Positions 1-7,114 of a stretch of 16,755 nt of DNA are shown here, piece after piece. Below the pieces are notes generated by a model that made no database searches, had not been told where the DNA came from, and saw only the letters and a program-made list of their open reading frames with translations. A program made the translations under genes and the position numbers. Each line of letters begins with the position of its first letter. Position 1 is the stretch's first letter. This stretch comes from Acidobacteriota bacterium (GTDB taxonomy: Bacteria > Acidobacteriota > Terriglobia > Terriglobales > Acidobacteriaceae). The stretch lies in NCBI GenBank assembly GCA_021781075.1, contig JAJXXN010000100.1, positions 1-16,755 on the forward strand, read 5' to 3'.

Positions 1-1192
1 TGACGCGCGCGCCGGCCTCGTCGATCAAATCAATCGCCTTGTCGGGCAGAAAACGGTCCGGGATGTAGCGGTTTGAATGCAGCACCGAAAATTGAATCGC
101 ATCCTCGGTGTAGGTGACGGCGTGGAACTTCTCATACCGCTCCTTGATGCCCTGTATGATCTTCACCGCGTCGGTTTCATTCGGCGGCGGCACCTTGACG
201 GCTTGGAAGCGCCGCTCCAGCGAGCGGTCCTTCTCAATCGACTTGCGGAACTCGGCCGGCGTGGTGGCGCCGATGACCTGGATCTCGCCGCGCGAGAGCG
301 CGGGCTTCAAAATATTCGCCGCGTCGAGCGACCCTTCCGCCGAACCGGCGCCCACCAAGGTGTGCAGCTCGTCGATGAAGACGATGGAGTTCTGGCTCTC
401 CATCAGCTCCTTCATGATGTTCTTGAGCCTCTCCTCAAATTGGCCGCGGTACTTCGTCCCCGCGACGATGAGTGAGAGGTCGAGCGCCAGCACGCGCTTG
501 TCGGCCAGGAAGCTCGGCACCTCGTTGTCGGCAATGCGCTGGGCGAGCCCCTCGACAATCGCCGTCTTGCCCACGCCCGGCTCGCCGATCAGCACCGGGT
601 TGTTCTTGGTGCGGCGGCAGAGGATCTGGATGACGCGCTCGACCTCGCCCTCGCGCCCCACTAGCGGGTCGAGCTGCGCGTCGGAGGCGGCCTGCGTCAG
701 GTCGCGGCTGAACTCGGCCAGCAGGCTCGATTCCCGCTGCCGTTGCTGCGGCTGTGGTTTCTCCTGCGTCACGCGCGAAAGCTCGTCGCGGATCTGTGCC
801 AGGCGCAACCCGCGCTCCTGCAATATCTCCGCGGCAAAGCATTTTTCCTCGCGCAGCAGCCCCAGCAACAGGTGCTCGGTGCCAATGTGCTTGTGCCCCA
901 GCCGCTCGGCTTCCTCCGCCGCATAGGCCAGCACCCGCTTGCATTCGTTTGAAAGCGGCAGGTCCACGCTCGTTGAAACCTTCTCGCGGATGGTGGTGTG
1001 CGCCTCGATCTGCTTGCGGATTGACTCCAGGGACGAGTGCGAGCGCAGAAAACGGTTGGTGAGCGCCTTGTCCTCCCGCAGAAGCCCGAGGAGCAGGTGC
1101 TCGGTCTCGATGTATGGGCTGCCGAATTGGCTCGCCTCATAGCGCGCAAAGAAGATGACGCGCCGCGCCTTCTCTGTGTACCGTTCAAACAT
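1..1192 (-). CDS. clpC: ClpC-type AAA+ unfoldase, N-terminal part (runs off left edge)
   Basis: This is the N-terminal 397 residues of a Clp/Hsp100 ATPase, the hexameric unfoldase that feeds substrates to ClpP in the cytoplasm. Two Clp-N repeats occupy about residues 1-140; each carries EHLLLGLLRE (31-40 and 106-115). A charged Gln-rich linker (141-165) leads into the first AAA+ domain. That domain has Walker A GEPGVGKT (203-210), pore loop GTKYRG (245-250), Walker B VFIDE (271-275) and the arginine-finger stretch LERRF (325-329). The second AAA+ domain lies outside the window. The ATG at 1192 gives MFERYTEK, the usual ClpC start, with a purine-rich AGGGGAAG just upstream. The gene follows lolD on the same strand after a 150-bp gap, long enough for its own promoter. 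ClpC rather than ClpA or ClpB is judged from the start and linker; a UVR motif cannot be checked here. Confidence 0.95.
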   Translation of the reverse strand, partial: MFERYTEKARRVIFFARYEASQFGSPYIETEHLLLGLLREDKALTNRFLRSHSSLESIRKQIEAHTTIREKVSTSVDLPLSNECKRVLAYAAEEAERLGHKHIGTEHLLLGLLREEKCFAAEILQERGLRLAQIRDELSRVTQEKPQPQQRQRESSLLAEFSRDLTQAASDAQLDPLVGREGEVERVIQILCRRTKNNPVLIGEPGVGKTAIVEGLAQRIADNEVPSFLADKRVLALDLSLIVAGTKYRGQFEERLKNIMKELMESQNSIVFIDELHTLVGAGSAEGSLDAANILKPALSRGEIQVIGATTPAEFRKSIEKDRSLERRFQAVKVPPPNETDAVKIIQGIKERYEKFHAVTYTEDAIQFSVLHSNRYIPDRFLPDKAIDLIDEAGARV

Positions 1193-1247
1193 CGCTTCCC
1201 CTTCTGCCACTTCGCTGTGGACGGGTTCCTGTTGGTTCCACCGGCTT

Positions 1248-1317
1248 CTACCGTGCCGGACGGGCTGCTGCTTCCATGGTAAATCCTGCCCGTCCTCCGG
1301 CTCATTGGATGATCCAA
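1248..1317 (-). promoter_or_regulatory. Structured leader/upstream region of clpC
   Basis: Three elements lie between lolD and clpC. A perfect dyad TTGGAT-G-ATCCAA sits at 1305-1317. An 8-bp perfect inverted repeat GGACGGGC/GCCCGTCC (1258-1265 with 1288-1295) extends by GCC/GGC (1255-1257 with 1299-1301) across a 3-nt bulge. Inside that stem-loop a minus-strand ATG at 1277 opens a 9-codon frame (MEAAARPAR, stop at 1248-1250) with AGGA about 7 nt upstream. The dyad does not look like a CtsR operator. The role as operator, leader hairpin or leader peptide is inferred from arrangement only. Confidence 0.35.
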
Positions 1318-1322
1318 AGTGG

Positions 1323-1342
1323 AAAAAAGCACCAAACTGCGC
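1323..1342 (-). terminator. Weak possible terminator after lolD
   Basis: Just after the lolD stop, the minus strand reads GCGC-AGTTTG-GTGC followed by six T. The stem is only four pairs, one of them G-U, so this is a poor terminator. It is listed because of the T tract and its position. Confidence 0.25.
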
Positions 1343-2038
1343 TCAGGCAGGTTTCAGCCGGCCATGCTCAAGCCTTAAGACCAGGGTGCAGCGCCGCGCC
1401 AGCTCCTCATTATGCGTCACCAGCACCGAGGTCAGCCGGTGGTCGCGATGGAGCCGCTCTATAAGGTCAAAGACCATTGACGCGGTAGCCTCGTCCAGGT
1501 CGCCCGTGGGCTCGTCGGCCAGCAAAATCTCCGGGTTCGAGACCAGCGCCCGCGCCAGCGCAACCCGCTGCTGCTCGCCGCCGGACATCTCGCCGGGCTT
1601 GTGCCCTGCGCGGTCGGCCAACCCGACTTCGCCAAGCCAATGGGCAGCCTGGCTGAGGGCGGCGTTGCTGGGCTCGCCGCGCGCCATCAACGGCAGCGCC
1701 ACGTTTTCCGCCGCGGTGAACTCAGGCAGCAGATAGTGGAATTGCCACAGGTAGCCGATTTTGCGGTTGCGGAATTCGGCCGCCGCGCGCCCCTTGAGTG
1801 CTGCGACATCGGCTCCTGCGCAAACCACGCGCCCGGCAGTCGGCGCGTCGAGCGCGCCAAGGATGTGCAGCAGCGTGCTCTTGCCGGCTCCCGAGCGCCC
1901 GAGGACGGCGACCATCTCGCCGGTCCTGACGGTGAGGTCGAGAGAGTCAAAGATGGTGAGGCTGCCGCGGGCGGACTGGTAGCACTTCACCAGGCCCTCT
2001 ATGAGGATGATCGAATCTCTCTCTTGCAATGCATTCAT
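1343..2038 (-). CDS. lolD: LolD/MacB-type ABC transporter ATP-binding protein
   Basis: This 231-aa protein is a stand-alone ABC ATPase. Walker A GRSGAGKS lies at 47-54, the Q-loop at Gln99 in WQFHYLLPEFTAAENV, the signature MSGGEQQR at 151-158, Walker B ILLADEP at 171-177 with TGDLD after it, and the H-loop His at 209. The FHYLLPEF segment after the Q-loop is typical of LolD, the ATPase of LolCDE that extracts lipoproteins from the inner membrane; related MacB/FtsE-like ATPases are close alternatives. The length matches LolD (about 230 aa). No LolC/LolE permease is next to it. It follows the Asp-box gene by 31 bp. No ribosome binding site is visible; instead TACAAT lies at 2053-2058, 14 nt before the ATG. 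Confidence 0.88.
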   Translation of the reverse strand: MNALQERDSIILIEGLVKCYQSARGSLTIFDSLDLTVRTGEMVAVLGRSGAGKSTLLHILGALDAPTAGRVVCAGADVAALKGRAAAEFRNRKIGYLWQFHYLLPEFTAAENVALPLMARGEPSNAALSQAAHWLGEVGLADRAGHKPGEMSGGEQQRVALARALVSNPEILLADEPTGDLDEATASMVFDLIERLHRDHRLTSVLVTHNEELARRCTLVLRLEHGRLKPA

Positions 2039-2069
2039 GGCGTGTTGAGGAGATTGTATCGCGGCTTTG

Positions 2070-3230
2070 TCAATGCCCTTCAGGGCCTGCGGGAACTCCG
2101 GCCACTGACTTCATCGATTTGATTTTTTCCCGGAAGGCGACCGCATTCAGCCGCGCAATCCGCCCATCGGGGCCGACCAGGAAGGGCAGCGAAAGGGCAT
2201 TCCAGCTCCCATCCTCCAGGGGCTGCCAGCTCTTGCCATCATCCACCGAAAAATCCGACCCGTTCGTCCCCGCCGTGATCCACGCCTGCAACGCCTCGCT
2301 CCACTCGACTGTGGAGCGGTAGCCATGGGGTGGCTTGGCTGCGGCGGTCCAGCTTTGCCCGCCATCCGCCGACCACGCGGCAGTGCCCGCAGATTCATTC
2401 GGCTTGGTGTAATCGCCGCCGACGGCAAGGAATAACCATCGTGGCACGGCGCTTGCCCGGTAACGTTTTGAAATGGAATAAGCCCCGGTGCTTTCAGAGC
2501 CACCGAGCAGCGGAATGGCGCTCTTTGACCACCGATGCTGCGATCTCGATTCATACACTTCATGCCATCCACAATCCACGCACACGGAGGGATTCGCGTC
2601 GAAATAATAAAACGCCCCGCCTTTTCCGCCCGTGACAAAACCGTCAACACCGAGGGATGTATCCATCAGTGAATCACTGGCCGCAAACCCGCCCTGGGTG
2701 GATGAATCAGCCTCCAAGCCGGGATTCATCAATCGCTTCATCGCCTTTCCCGGATCGACGGCGGCATAAAAAATTGTGAAACGCCCGTCGACCGGATCCC
2801 CCAAAATAACGCCTGATGTTGCGTCGTAAAAGTACATCGCATCCCAGAACCCATCCTTGTCGGGATTCTTGAAGAGCAGCTTCCACGTCCTGCATCCATC
2901 CGTCGTCTTGTAAATGCGGCTCAATTCGCCCGGCCCGCTCGCCATCACGATCGCCGTCTTCTCATCCCATGCTTGTACGCCACGGAAGTCGAGCTTTGCG
3001 CCGTCAATCCCCGCATCGGGTGTTGCGCATTGCGTCCAGTGTTCTCCGCCGTCTATGGTGCGCAGAACCGTTCCGCCGCTGCCACTGGCCCACGTAACTT
3101 TCCCATCAACCGTGTGAATCCCGCGCAGGCTGGCGTGCGTGCCGGAGCTTTGCATCGTCCACACGGGCGCGGTCTGCGCGTGTGCTGCGAATGCGAAGTA
3201 GAGAATGGGGAACAAGGAAAAATATTTCAC
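2070..3230 (-). CDS. Exported Asp-box (BNR-like) repeat protein, probable beta-propeller
   Basis: This 386-aa protein begins with a signal peptide (about 1-18, ending AHA before QT), so it is probably periplasmic or secreted. At least four Asp-box motifs (S/T-x-D-x-G-x-x-W) are visible: TIDGGEHW 58-65, TTDGCRTW 109-116, SADGGQSW 287-294 and the variant SVDDGKSW 328-335. These mark blade turns in sialidase-like, YCF48-like and sortilin-like beta-propellers. No sialidase catalytic set (such as an N-terminal FRIP arginine motif) is visible, so an enzymatic role is not supported. Paired cysteines CVDC lie at 217-220. The start is GTG with no clear ribosome binding site. It sits between a VOC protein gene and lolD on the same strand. 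Binding or scaffolding at the cell surface is only a guess. Confidence 0.8.
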   Translation of the reverse strand: MKYFSLFPILYFAFAAHAQTAPVWTMQSSGTHASLRGIHTVDGKVTWASGSGGTVLRTIDGGEHWTQCATPDAGIDGAKLDFRGVQAWDEKTAIVMASGPGELSRIYKTTDGCRTWKLLFKNPDKDGFWDAMYFYDATSGVILGDPVDGRFTIFYAAVDPGKAMKRLMNPGLEADSSTQGGFAASDSLMDTSLGVDGFVTGGKGGAFYYFDANPSVCVDCGWHEVYESRSQHRWSKSAIPLLGGSESTGAYSISKRYRASAVPRWLFLAVGGDYTKPNESAGTAAWSADGGQSWTAAAKPPHGYRSTVEWSEALQAWITAGTNGSDFSVDDGKSWQPLEDGSWNALSLPFLVGPDGRIARLNAVAFREKIKSMKSVAGVPAGPEGH

Positions 3231-3256
3231 GCGGCCAGTCTATCGTGTGCGGGTTT

Positions 3257-3285
3257 CACTGCACGGAAAAATTTTCCGCTCAGTG
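3257..3285. repeat. Interrupted inverted repeat overlapping the VOC gene stop
   Basis: Outer arms CACTG (3257-3261) and CAGTG (3281-3285) enclose inner arms CGGAAAA (3264-3270) and TTTTCCG (3272-3278), giving 12 pairs with small internal loops. It overlaps the stop codon of the VOC gene (3280-3282) and lies 27-55 bp before the start of the Asp-box gene. It could be a terminator-like hairpin for the former or an operator for the latter. There is no T tract after it in the direction of transcription. Confidence 0.5.
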
Positions 3286-4218
3286 CGTGGGGCTCGCGGC
3301 GGTGAACGGCGAGCAGCAGGGCTGAAGCACGGGCTGAAACTCCATCAACTCCACACGCGTGCCGTCGGGGTCGTAGAGGTTGGCCTGCCATTTGCCGTCG
3401 AGTCCCATCTGCGGGCCGTCGTGGCGCGGGCTCATGGCCTTGTCGCGCAGCAGCGTGGTGACGCTCGCCTCCATGTTGTCCACGCCGAGCGAGAAGTGGT
3501 TGAGCACGCCGAGCTGCGACTGGTCGATCCTGCCCTCGGGGTTCGACGAGCCGGGCCCGACCATCATGTACTCGATCCAGTCGTGGCCTTCGGGGGTCTG
3601 GAGCGAGATCCAGTCGGTGGCGCCCGCTTTAATGCCGCCGAACCAGTAGGGACGGAAGCCCAGGATCCCTTTGTAGAAGCGGTCCTCCGCCGCCTTGCTG
3701 TGGACAAGGTAGCCGGCGTGGATGATGTGCGACGAGATGGGCCGGGCGTTGGCCGGAAGCTCAGCCGGTTTTGCCGCCTGCAGAAACTGAATCTGGTTGC
3801 CTTCAGGGTCGGCGGTCGCAAACCAGGTCGAGCCATCGACTGTTTGCCGCAGCTCGCCCAGTGGCGAGTAATTCATCTCGTGGAGATAGTTGCGGAGCGC
3901 GCGCGCGTCGGTGGTCTGGTAGCCGACGCAGGCAAGGCGGCTGATGGAGTGCTGCGCGGGAAGGGGAAGAAGCTCAACGAATTGTGTGGGGCTGAAAACG
4001 AAGCGCGCGCCGTTGGGGTCCAGCGGGTCGGCGGCTTTGATGGCGCCGAGCGAGCGGGTGTAGAACTGCCCGGTGGCAGCGGCGTCGTTTGAGTAAAGGC
4101 AGAGGTGCGAGATGCCGGTGATGGGCGGGCGCGCGGTTTGCGCGGCGGCGTCGACGGATGGCAGTGCGCAGAACAAAATGCCGATAAGGAATCCAAAACC
4201 TGCCAAGCGCTTGTCCAT
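3280..4218 (-). CDS. Exported VOC/glyoxalase-fold protein, two or more modules
   Basis: The protein has 312 aa from the ATG at 4218. A TTG two codons upstream is also open, but ATG is preferred. An N-terminal signal peptide (about 1-27) means it acts outside the cytoplasm. Vicinal-oxygen-chelate modules follow: ISHLCLY with His38 and a DPEGNQIQF strand in the first, HAGYLV (His167) in the middle, and NHFSLGV (His241) paired with DPDGTRVELMEF (Glu290) at the end. This His/Glu pattern is that of metal-binding glyoxalase I, dioxygenase and bleomycin-resistance relatives; the substrate cannot be read. VOC proteins with export signals are less common than cytosolic ones. The start lies 9 bp after the stop of the small membrane-protein gene, so co-transcription is likely. 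Confidence 0.85.
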   Translation of the reverse strand: MDKRLAGFGFLIGILFCALPSVDAAAQTARPPITGISHLCLYSNDAAATGQFYTRSLGAIKAADPLDPNGARFVFSPTQFVELLPLPAQHSISRLACVGYQTTDARALRNYLHEMNYSPLGELRQTVDGSTWFATADPEGNQIQFLQAAKPAELPANARPISSHIIHAGYLVHSKAAEDRFYKGILGFRPYWFGGIKAGATDWISLQTPEGHDWIEYMMVGPGSSNPEGRIDQSQLGVLNHFSLGVDNMEASVTTLLRDKAMSPRHDGPQMGLDGKWQANLYDPDGTRVELMEFQPVLQPCCSPFTAASPTH

Positions 4219-4227
4219 GCTCAATAC

Positions 4228-4470
4228 TCAACCTTGTGATTTGTTGCCAAAATAAAAACCAATGACGGCGCTGGCGGTTCCTGTGATGGTGGGAATGATG
4301 ACCTGAAAGACCTCTTTCAAGCGGGTCCATTGCTGGTCGTTCGCGGTGAAGGCCAGGTACACATCAACACCGAGGCAGACGACGAAAGCGAAGACGATTA
4401 TTGAGCCGAAGATGATACGGCCCCAATCCAAAACCGAAACGGAAGTTTGCTCAAACGGGCTATCAGTCAT
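4228..4470 (-). CDS. Small protein with two membrane segments, unknown
   Basis: I do not recognise this 80-aa protein. It has two hydrophobic helices, about residues 17-42 (IIFGSIIVFAFVVCLGVDVY) and 56-74 (ending AVIGFYFGN), joined by a polar stretch with NDQQWTRLKEVF. There is no signal cleavage site, so it should sit in the inner membrane. A good ribosome binding site, AAGG 7 nt before the ATG, overlaps the stop codon region of the 67-aa gene upstream, which suggests translational coupling. The VOC gene begins 9 bp downstream. The size and hairpin topology recall holin-like or small sensor-partner proteins, but nothing specific supports a function. Confidence 0.7.
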   Translation of the reverse strand: MTDSPFEQTSVSVLDWGRIIFGSIIVFAFVVCLGVDVYLAFTANDQQWTRLKEVFQVIIPTITGTASAVIGFYFGNKSQG

Positions 4471-4481
4471 GGCGCTGCCTT

Positions 4482-4685
4482 CTACTGCTTCAGGTTTAAT
4501 TCAAAAAGCTTGGATCCTTTTTTCAATATCAGTTTTTCATCGTCATTGTTTTCAACACGGGCAACATACTTGGCAATCTCGAAGGCGCGTTTGGCCGCGG
4601 CGGTGCCATCGGGCAAATTCAAATCCTTAGCCAGGGCATCCCAATCCAAAGCAGCGTCTTGAGTTTTTACAGGAGCTGTACCCAT
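4482..4685 (-). CDS. Small soluble protein, unknown
   Basis: This 67-aa protein is not recognised. The start is chosen at the ATG 4685 because GAGGTG lies 5-6 nt upstream as a ribosome binding site; an in-frame GTG at 4697 overlaps that site and is less likely. The sequence has an acidic and aliphatic N-terminal half (DWDALAKDLNLPDG), a probable amphipathic helix (AAKRAFEIAKYVARVE) and a basic C-terminal strand region (KLILKKGSKLFELNL). There is no signal or membrane segment. It is followed after 11 bp by the 80-aa membrane-protein gene, whose ribosome binding site touches its stop. The pair probably works together, but the role is unknown. Confidence 0.65.
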   Translation of the reverse strand: MGTAPVKTQDAALDWDALAKDLNLPDGTAAAKRAFEIAKYVARVENNDDEKLILKKGSKLFELNLKQ

Positions 4686-4735
4686 TGGACACCTCACTTT
4701 GCCACAAGTTTACACCCATTCAAGGGGAAAATGCA

Positions 4736-5674
4736 TCAGTGTCCGGCGGCGAGCATCTGTTGGAAGTAGGGCAGCGCGCGCGAGAGCCCTTCGTGGAGTG
4801 AGATTTTCGGCTCCCAGCCGAGGAGATTTTTTGCCTTGGTGATGTCGGGGCGCCGGCGTGTGGGGTCGTCCTCGGGGAGCGGCGCAAAGACCAGTTTGCT
4901 ATTGGAGCCGGTGATTTTGAGAACCTCCTCGGCGCACTCAAGGATGGTGAACTCGCCCGGGTTGCCGATGTTGACCGGCAGGTGCTCGTCACTGGCGGCG
5001 AGGAGCAGGATGCCGTCGAGGAGGTCGTCAACGTAGCAGAAACTCCGTGTTTGTGTGCCGTCGCCATAGATGGTGATGGGATCATTCTTGAGGGCCTGCA
5101 TGATGAAGTTGGAGATGACGCGGCCATCGCTCGGGTGCAGGCGCGGGCCGTAGGTGTTGAAGATGCGGACGAGGTGGGTGTTGACGCCGCGCGCGCGGTG
5201 GTAGGCCATGACCATGGCCTCGGCAAAGCGCTTTGATTCGTCGTAGACGGAGCGCGGGCCGACCGGGTTCACATTGCCCCAGTAGGATTCGCGCTGGGGG
5301 TGCTCGAGCGGGTCGCCGTAGCACTCCGAGGTGGAAGCGTGCAGGTAGTTGGCCTTGTATTTTTCCGCCAGCTTGAGCGTGTTTTCAACGCCGACGGAGC
5401 CGACACGGAGCGTCTCGATGGCCAGGCGGAGGTATTCGGGCGGGCTGGCCGGAGAGGCCATGTTATAGATGGCGTCCACGGGGCCAAGGTCGAAGGGTGT
5501 GCAGATATCAAGCTGGTGAAATTCAAAGCGCGGGTTGCCCTGGAGGTGGGCGATGTTTTCGTGTTCGCCGGTGGCGTAGTTGTCGATGCCGAGGACGTGG
5601 TGGCCAAGGGCAAGCAGGCGGTCGGTGAGGTTTGAGCCGAGAAAGCCGGCTGCGCCGGTGACAAGAATTCGCAT
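4736..5674 (-). CDS. uxs: UDP-glucuronate decarboxylase (UDP-xylose synthase), SDR family
   Basis: This 312-aa extended short-chain dehydrogenase converts UDP-glucuronate to UDP-xylose with bound NAD+, in the cytoplasm. The Rossmann motif GAAGFLG is at 7-13 and NAD-binding Asp31 ends the second strand. The family stretch MASPASPPEY (72-81) is present, as is the STSECYGDP motif (114-122) with Thr115, Ser116 and Glu117. The catalytic pair is YDESK (Tyr144, Lys148). NASPASPP plus TSE-x-YGDP plus the long YWGNVNPVGPR run are typical of UXS rather than UDP-glucose epimerase. The length matches bacterial single-domain UXS. It lies 21 bp after ugd, which makes its substrate, so the two form an operon. 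The ribosome binding site is weak (GGAG about 13 nt away). Confidence 0.93.
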   Translation of the reverse strand: MRILVTGAAGFLGSNLTDRLLALGHHVLGIDNYATGEHENIAHLQGNPRFEFHQLDICTPFDLGPVDAIYNMASPASPPEYLRLAIETLRVGSVGVENTLKLAEKYKANYLHASTSECYGDPLEHPQRESYWGNVNPVGPRSVYDESKRFAEAMVMAYHRARGVNTHLVRIFNTYGPRLHPSDGRVISNFIMQALKNDPITIYGDGTQTRSFCYVDDLLDGILLLAASDEHLPVNIGNPGEFTILECAEEVLKITGSNSKLVFAPLPEDDPTRRRPDITKAKNLLGWEPKISLHEGLSRALPYFQQMLAAGH

Positions 5675-5695
5675 TCCTTGAAGATTCTCCGTGGA

Positions 5696-7114
5696 TTATG
5701 TGAGCGCAACTTTGCGGGGTTTGCCCTGCTGTGCGTTGTAAGTTGCGGGACGGCCTATGCTGACGTAGGTGAAACCGTGTTCGGCCATCGCGGCGGGTTT
5801 GTAAAGGTTGCGTCCATCGATGAGGATGGGGAATTTGAGCGCCTGGTTGAGGCGTGCGAAGTCGATCGCGGCGAATTCCGGCCAGTCGGTGAGGATGAGC
5901 AGCGCATCGGCGCCTTCCGCTGCCTGGTAAATGCCCGAGGCGTAGCTCATGTTGTCGCCGGGCGGCAATACGGCCTTGGCGCGGTTGTTTGCCGCGGGAT
6001 CGTAGGCCGCAACCGAGGCTCCCGCATTGAGGAACATCCGGATGATGTCGAGGGCGGGCGACTCGCGGATGTCGTCGGTGTCGCGCTTGAAGGCGAGCCC
6101 GAGGGCGGCCAACCGCTTGCCGCGCAGGGTCCAGAGCGCGGAGCGGACCTTGTTGAAGAATATTTCCTTCTGCCGCTCGTTGATTTTGCGTACTTCATCG
6201 AGGAGTTGAAAATCCACGCCCTGTTGCTGGGCCACCCAGTGGAATGCGGCCACGTCCTTGGGAAAGCAGGAGCCGCCGTAGCCGATGCCGGCGCGGAGGA
6301 ATTTGCCCCCGATGCGGGAGTCGAGCCCCATGCCGGCGGCGATGTCCTCGATGTCGGCATCCACGCTTTCCGCAAGGTTGGCGACGGCGTTGATGAAGGA
6401 GATTTTGAGGGCCAGGAAGGCGTTGGAAGCGTGCTTGATGATCTCCGAACTCTGCGCGGATGTGACGAGGAGCTTGGCCGGGTGGTCTGCATCGAGTTGA
6501 CCGGGCAGGGCATCGGCGCGCGCGTAGTAGGAACCATCCGTCAGCGGTGCGTAGATGCGCTGGAGCAATTCGGCGGAGCGGCTGGTGTTGGCCCCGACAA
6601 CAATGCGGTCGGGGTGGAGGAAGTCGACGATGGCCGTGCCCTCGCGCAGGAACTCGGGGTTTGAGACCACGTCGAAGTGCTGCGGGTCAACGCCGTGGCG
6701 ATGGAGGACGCGGCTGATCCACTCATTGGTATAGACCGGCACCGTGCTTTTTTCCACAATCACCTTGTAGCCATTGATGGAGCGGGCGATTTCGCTCACG
6801 ACGGCCTCCACATAGGAGAGGTCGGCGGCGCCGGATGAGCCTTGCGGGGTGCCGACGGCGATGAACACGGCTTCACTGGCTGCAACAGCCTCGGCGAGAT
6901 TGGAGGTGAAGCGCACACGGCGGTCGCGGTGGCGGGCGAGGAGTTCCGGCAGGTGCTCTTCAAAGATGGGCACCCCGCCCTCTTGGAGGGTTTTCACCTT
7001 GGCCTCATCATTGTCGACATTGATGACGTTGTGCCCCATCTCCGCGAAGCAAACGGCGGCAACCAGGCCAACATAGCCGGAGCCGAGCACACAAATTGAT
7101 ACAGGGTTTGGCAT
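5696..7114 (-). CDS. ugd: UDP-glucose 6-dehydrogenase
   Basis: This 472-aa enzyme oxidises UDP-glucose to UDP-glucuronate with two NAD+. The N-terminal Rossmann motif is GSGYVG (11-16), with Asp34 binding the NAD ribose. Family motifs VGTP (87-90), EKSTVPV (121-127) and NPEFLREG (152-159) follow. The dimerisation helix contains EIIKHASNAFLALKISFIN with Lys227, and the catalytic Cys283 lies in GIGYGGSCFPKD. A C-terminal UDP-binding domain has KRDTDDIRESPA. The start at 7114 gives MPNPVSICVLG and has GGAAAGAG upstream; an in-frame ATG 23 codons earlier adds a tail unlike the family. The segment before SAQSSEIIK is slightly longer than usual. The gene leads the ugd-uxs pair. Confidence 0.96.
   Translation of the reverse strand: MPNPVSICVLGSGYVGLVAAVCFAEMGHNVINVDNDEAKVKTLQEGGVPIFEEHLPELLARHRDRRVRFTSNLAEAVAASEAVFIAVGTPQGSSGAADLSYVEAVVSEIARSINGYKVIVEKSTVPVYTNEWISRVLHRHGVDPQHFDVVSNPEFLREGTAIVDFLHPDRIVVGANTSRSAELLQRIYAPLTDGSYYARADALPGQLDADHPAKLLVTSAQSSEIIKHASNAFLALKISFINAVANLAESVDADIEDIAAGMGLDSRIGGKFLRAGIGYGGSCFPKDVAAFHWVAQQQGVDFQLLDEVRKINERQKEIFFNKVRSALWTLRGKRLAALGLAFKRDTDDIRESPALDIIRMFLNAGASVAAYDPAANNRAKAVLPPGDNMSYASGIYQAAEGADALLILTDWPEFAAIDFARLNQALKFPILIDGRNLYKPAAMAEHGFTYVSIGRPATYNAQQGKPRKVALT

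Noticed and set aside
114..926. 270-codon plus-strand frame over clpC
   Set aside because: The minus-strand frame encodes unmistakable ClpC with Walker motifs; the plus-strand frame is Ser/Arg-rich shadow sequence.
769..1335. 188-codon minus-strand frame overlapping the clpC start and its leader
   Set aside because: It is out of frame with clpC, composed of Ser/Arg/Thr-rich residues, and covers the conserved Clp-N coding region in the wrong frame.
4950..5330. Horizontal-transfer island around the sugar genes
   Set aside because: No integrase, tRNA, insertion sequence or direct flanking repeats are visible, and codon use looks like that of the neighbouring housekeeping genes.
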